A DNA stretch of 64,000 bases. It comes from Nephromyces sp. MM_2019. Taxonomy: Eukaryota; Apicomplexa; Aconoidasida; Nephromycida. Below the pieces are notes generated by a model, which saw only the letters and a program-made list of their open reading frames with translations, did no database searches and was not told the DNA's origin. The stretch is taken from the NCBI GenBank assembly GCA_015657535.1, contig JADHZB010002063.1, positions 26,115 through 90,114 on the forward strand, written 5' to 3'. Of the stretch, positions 60,701 through 64,000 are shown piece after piece. Each line of letters starts with the position of its first letter. Positions within the stretch are counted from its first letter, which is position 1. The position numbers were made by a program, and so were the translations under genes.

Positions 60701-63700
60701 TCACAAGTTTGATCTCTTGACCGGCAGTAGTGTGTGTTTTCCCCACGACATTTACATTGGAGACCCGCTATCGCTTCCCTTTTTTTCCTCATCTTCTTCT
60801 AGGGCAGCAGTTTCCAGTGAGTTGCCACTGTACAATATCCCCCCCACCCCCCCTGCTAATTCCCCCGGCTACTACGTGGGAATCAGCGATTCTGCCCAGA
60901 CAATTTCTGAAGCGGCTGCGCACACTCTTTCGGGTGTAGTTACGCCTGGTGTTTCTGCTCAAGGAATTACTGGGGGGGGGGAGAAGGGTGTTTTCCTTCC
61001 TCTCTCCGCTGTTGATTCAGTATCTGAAGGCTTTAGTGGGTACCCCTCTTATCCTACCAAACTGGGCGATGAGAAAAAGCTCAGTTTTGTACCCTCCAAT
61101 AGGAATGATGCGATAAGGACGGCAGATGGAGGGCGATCCCCCCCTCGCCAGACGATTCCTGTAATAAAGGAAAAGCATCTCTTCTCTTTATCTAACCTTC
61201 CTATGGGAGCTTCTGTTAAACCTATTGTGAGCAGTCAAAACGCTCAGAAAGCAGTAAAGGGGGGTGGAGGGGGGTATGGAAGTAACGAAGGAGAAGCTGT
61301 GATGGAAGGAGGGGGGGAGAATGAGTTTGCCGATCTGCAGCACAGGCAGCAGTTTGAAGATTTGAGGGCTCTTCATACATTGCAAAGGCCGAAGGATGGA
61401 AGGCCGAAGAGGGTGAATGTGGGTGCAAAGCCTTTCAGTGGAGTGAGAGGAATCTACTTTCAACAGGGGCTGTGGAAGGTGAGGTGGTTTGTTCGTTTTG
61501 TGAAGAAGAGGGAGGAGTAGGGGGAGGAAAAAGGGGAGGAGCACTATAAGAAGCAGCATAAGCAACAGAAGCAGCAGAAGAGGAAGACGAAGAGGGGAGG
61601 GAGGTTTTTACCATAATCTTGTTGGGAAGATGTGTAGAGTTATCGTATTTTCCCCGAATTTTGTAGGACAAGGAGTTTTTTTTGGGGATTTAGAAAGATT
61701 TTATTTATGTAAAGGTGTTGTTTTGCGGATATATAGAAGCGTGATGTATATATACTCCTTGTTTTTGAAGATTTCTACCATCTGCGAGGTGTATATACAC
61801 TTCCTGAGAGGTAATATAATATTGTCTCAATCGTGGCCAGATCATAAACTTAAGATTTATTAGCTTGTATGTGCAAGCAAGAACAAGGGAATCTCGCCCT
61901 CTGAGCTTAGCACACACAATTTCTATTTGTTTGTGTGTCTTCCCATTTCCGTTTAAAGTCTTACAAACTGAAAAAATTTCTACATTGAGGGAAGTAGTAG
62001 GTTGAAAGGTATGCACCTGAAAAAATGTGAAGGACAAGGAGAGTGATTGCTTTAAAGCACGCCCACGACCTTGGTGTACATACACCTACTCGAGGCACTA
62101 AAGCACAAGCTTCAACTTTTGCAAGCGTATACTATCACACGCACATAAATATCCTGAATGATGGTAGTGTGAAGTCCAGTTGTCAATTCGAAACATCTTC
62201 ATCATTACTAGATCCGTGTGTGCTGTCTTTTTTAGGTGAAATATAAGGGTGAGCATAAGACATCCGTGAATCTCTTTCCTTACAAGGTTAGTATGAAAAA
62301 CCTTATGTGTGTGCGCAATCCTCTGCTCTGTTTTATATCTTATAGAGTGAAGCCAGATGTGTATATACGCCTTCAATGCTCGCGAATATACAAATTGTTT
62401 TATCGAAGCTTTGCAGTGTGTTTGTATTGCCCCACGCATTAAGTTTGTCATAAGAAGTTGAGTTTGACTTTCCTTGACGTAGAAAATTTATGTGAGTATG
62501 TGTGTGTGCTTATTCGCTCATAAGTATGCTTTCTTACCTGCAGAGATGTGCATAGTAATTTTTGCATGGAACTCTGCGCATGTGTGTGTGTGTGTGTTTC
62601 TGTATGTTTGCATGTGTGCAGCTATGTATATTTCTAAGTCAGTTTATATTTTGATATCTTCAACTCTGTATATGTGTTTCCAATTCAGTGTGTGTGTGTG
62701 TGTGTGTGTGTCTATGCTTTCAATTGTGTGTGTGTACCTATTTTTTCGACTATGTGAATCTATTTTTCACTATCTGTATTCCCAAGTCAATGTGTGTGTG
62801 TGTGTGTGTGCTGGCTAGTTGAATATTCTCCTATCTAGTGTGTGGAGAGTTCTCTATGTGTTCATTCATTGCAGACTGCTCCGGAGATGAAGAGGCAGTT
62901 TTTTGTGGCGCGAAAGTTTTTGTCTGAAGTCATCAGCAAAGGCAGGCAGCTTCACGATAGCGATGGGGAGGGCTTATCCAACGATGAAGCACGTAAGTTA
63001 CTCGTTTAGTTGATTAGTGAAGAGTTTGTGTGTGTGCGACACACGACATTTTGGTGTGCTTTGCGATATTGCTCCGTTTTTTCCCACAGATCAGTGAAGA
63101 GAAATCATAGGCAAACCTCCCACTTCCACCCTTCTTGTCATCCTTCATCATATAGCGATGAGCTAGCTATAAGCTATTAATTAGTTTAACCCAGTTAGAA
63201 CTCAACCTCCCACCCCCCCCTTTTCTTCTCAGTTTGGGAAGGCAATCCGAAGATTCAAAAGGTAAAAATGAATGCTGCTGGAGGTTTTCAGCATGCCTTT
63301 CAGCGACCCTCAAAGAAGCATCAAGGCTTACCGCTTGCTCCCAAGCCTCCACCTCAAATGGTAACGGAAGTCCTTACCAGGAAGAACCCCCCCACCTCTT
63401 CACCCCTTCCGCAGAAGGTCTCCACCCCTTCGTCCAATGTAGTTCACAAGAAGTTGATTAAACCACCTGCGCAATCTCCACATCCTCAAATGCTTCTTCA
63501 ACCCTCCCACACACCCCCCCCTAGCTATCCACCCTGCACACCAGCTGAGCCCCCTAAACAGAGCTTGTCAATACCAAAGCCCACCATAAACGTCAACCTC
63601 TCCTGCACACACAGCCAAAGCACTTTTTTTAGTAACAAGAAGAGCCGTAGAAAAGCCTCTTCAAAGAAGAGCAATCATAGCATAAGCAGCAAACACTTAA

Positions 63701-64000
63701 AAAGCTCTTCACAGAGTAACTTAGACTTGAAGCCTGGGCCTACAGACTATGTCTTCCTCCCCCTTCTCTTCCTTCCTAGCACTTTTGAAGAGTGTGTGCG
63801 ATATGGGCCCCGCTATGAGGGGAGTAAAGATTTATTAGCCCTCCCAGATGAGTATATTAAGCGATTGATGACGCTGTACCCGAAGGATGCAAGAAGCTTC
63901 CTCAGCACTTTGGATTACATCACTATTTCTCGCAGGAAGGGGGGAAAGTTGAGGGGGGGGGTGAGGGGCGTTAATGAACGAAGGAAGTCTGTCAATGCAG
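57768..64000 (+). CDS. ApiAP2-type transcription factor, two AP2 domains, 3' end outside window
   Basis: Exons: 57768-57905 (ATG), 58652-58717, 59655-61478, 62236-62286, 62875-62992, and 63233 past 64000; phases 0,0,0,0,1 all match, about 988 residues so far. AP2 domain 1 (residues about 35-84) is assembled from three exons: IPGVFWSESK, then HEWRRKFLDKTNKERIKSF, then KWGFYEAKLLAETCE. AP2 domain 2 (about 662-720) is SGVRGIYFQQGLWK, VKYKGEHKTSVNLFPYK, then EMKRQFFVARKFLSEVISK. AP2 domains are DNA-binding folds of three strands and a helix; the family dominates apicomplexan transcriptional control. The 1.8-kb middle exon is Ser/Gly/Pro-rich with an internal duplication. The last exon is Pro/Ser/Lys-rich, then folded-looking (YIKRLMTLYPKDARSFL), and near the edge RGGVRGVNERRKSV may begin a third AP2 domain. 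The unspliced frame upstream of 59655 is intronic. Confidence 0.92.
60147..60314 (+). repeat. In-frame 84-bp tandem duplication in the ApiAP2 gene
   Basis: Copies 60147-60230 and 60231-60314 are diverged but aligned without gaps, adding 28 residues. The peptides share the pattern N(S)xAHxxGPxVExYS. It lies in the disordered stretch between the two AP2 domains. Confidence 0.85.
61789..61800. promoter_or_regulatory. Palindromic motif variant GTGTATATACAC
   Basis: A perfect 12-bp palindrome in intron 3 of the ApiAP2 gene, related to the TGTACGTACA family with TATA at the centre. A further GTGTACATACAC copy lies in the same intron. Confidence 0.35.
62073..62086. promoter_or_regulatory. Palindromic motif copy GGTGTACATACACC
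   Basis: A 14-bp near-palindrome (central A) in intron 3 of the ApiAP2 gene, about 150 bp before the exon that holds part of the second AP2 domain. Confidence 0.4.

Noticed and set aside
61479..61520. Continuation of the same frame to a stop at 61520
   Set aside because: The donor TGGAAG|GTGAGG and the next exon VKYKGEHKTSV complete the second AP2 domain, so this tail is intronic.
1..64000. CRISPR arrays, operons, Shine-Dalgarno sites, rRNA
   Set aside because: None seen; spliced genes and the ApiAP2 gene show eukaryotic nuclear DNA, and the tandem repeats lack the spacer pattern of CRISPR.

Overview
The window looks like nuclear DNA of an apicomplexan protist or a close relative. It carries an intron-rich ApiAP2-type gene with two AP2 DNA-binding domains and other genes split by GT-AG introns, with one interstitial CCCTAAA-like tract. 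The species cannot be told from the sequence. Most genes are broken into many small exons, so raw open frames mislead. I built gene models by joining exons whose splice sites and codon phases agree; exons of weak models are marked as such.

Two kinds of sequence alternate. Positions of about 15,200-43,000 and from about 55,900 to the end have introns and spacers full of (TG)n/(CA)n, poly-T, minisatellites and a recurring palindrome around TGTACGTACA. Positions 1-15,200 and 43,000-55,900 have balanced non-coding DNA with almost none of these, although their genes splice in the same way.

Layout: 3' end of an unknown gene (1-1675, +); a cysteine-containing gene with an EGF-like exon (about 3009-6879, +) and an orphan exon (7904-8128, +); two small unknown minus-strand genes (8906-10086 and 13224-14459); an 11-exon SLC25 carrier of the peroxisomal/nucleotide type (15302-24342, +); a two-exon SLC35B1-like nucleotide-sugar transporter with an ER-retrieval tail (26981-28533, -); a 13-exon RluA-family pseudouridine synthase (32589-42572, +); an unknown many-exon gene in tail-to-tail orientation with it (42689-47108, -); a three-exon CDC50/LEM3 flippase subunit (48769-51071, +); a decayed Ty1/copia-like RNase H relic (about 52230-53110, -); a signal-peptide first exon (53596-53779, +); tRNA-Pro(UGG) (54307-54378, +); and the ApiAP2 gene (57768 past the window end, +).

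The genes are unrelated housekeeping, transport and regulatory functions with no operon logic. The items most worth following are the palindromic motif with its restriction to one sequence compartment, the copia-like relic, the EGF-type gene, and the unknown gene at 42689-47108.
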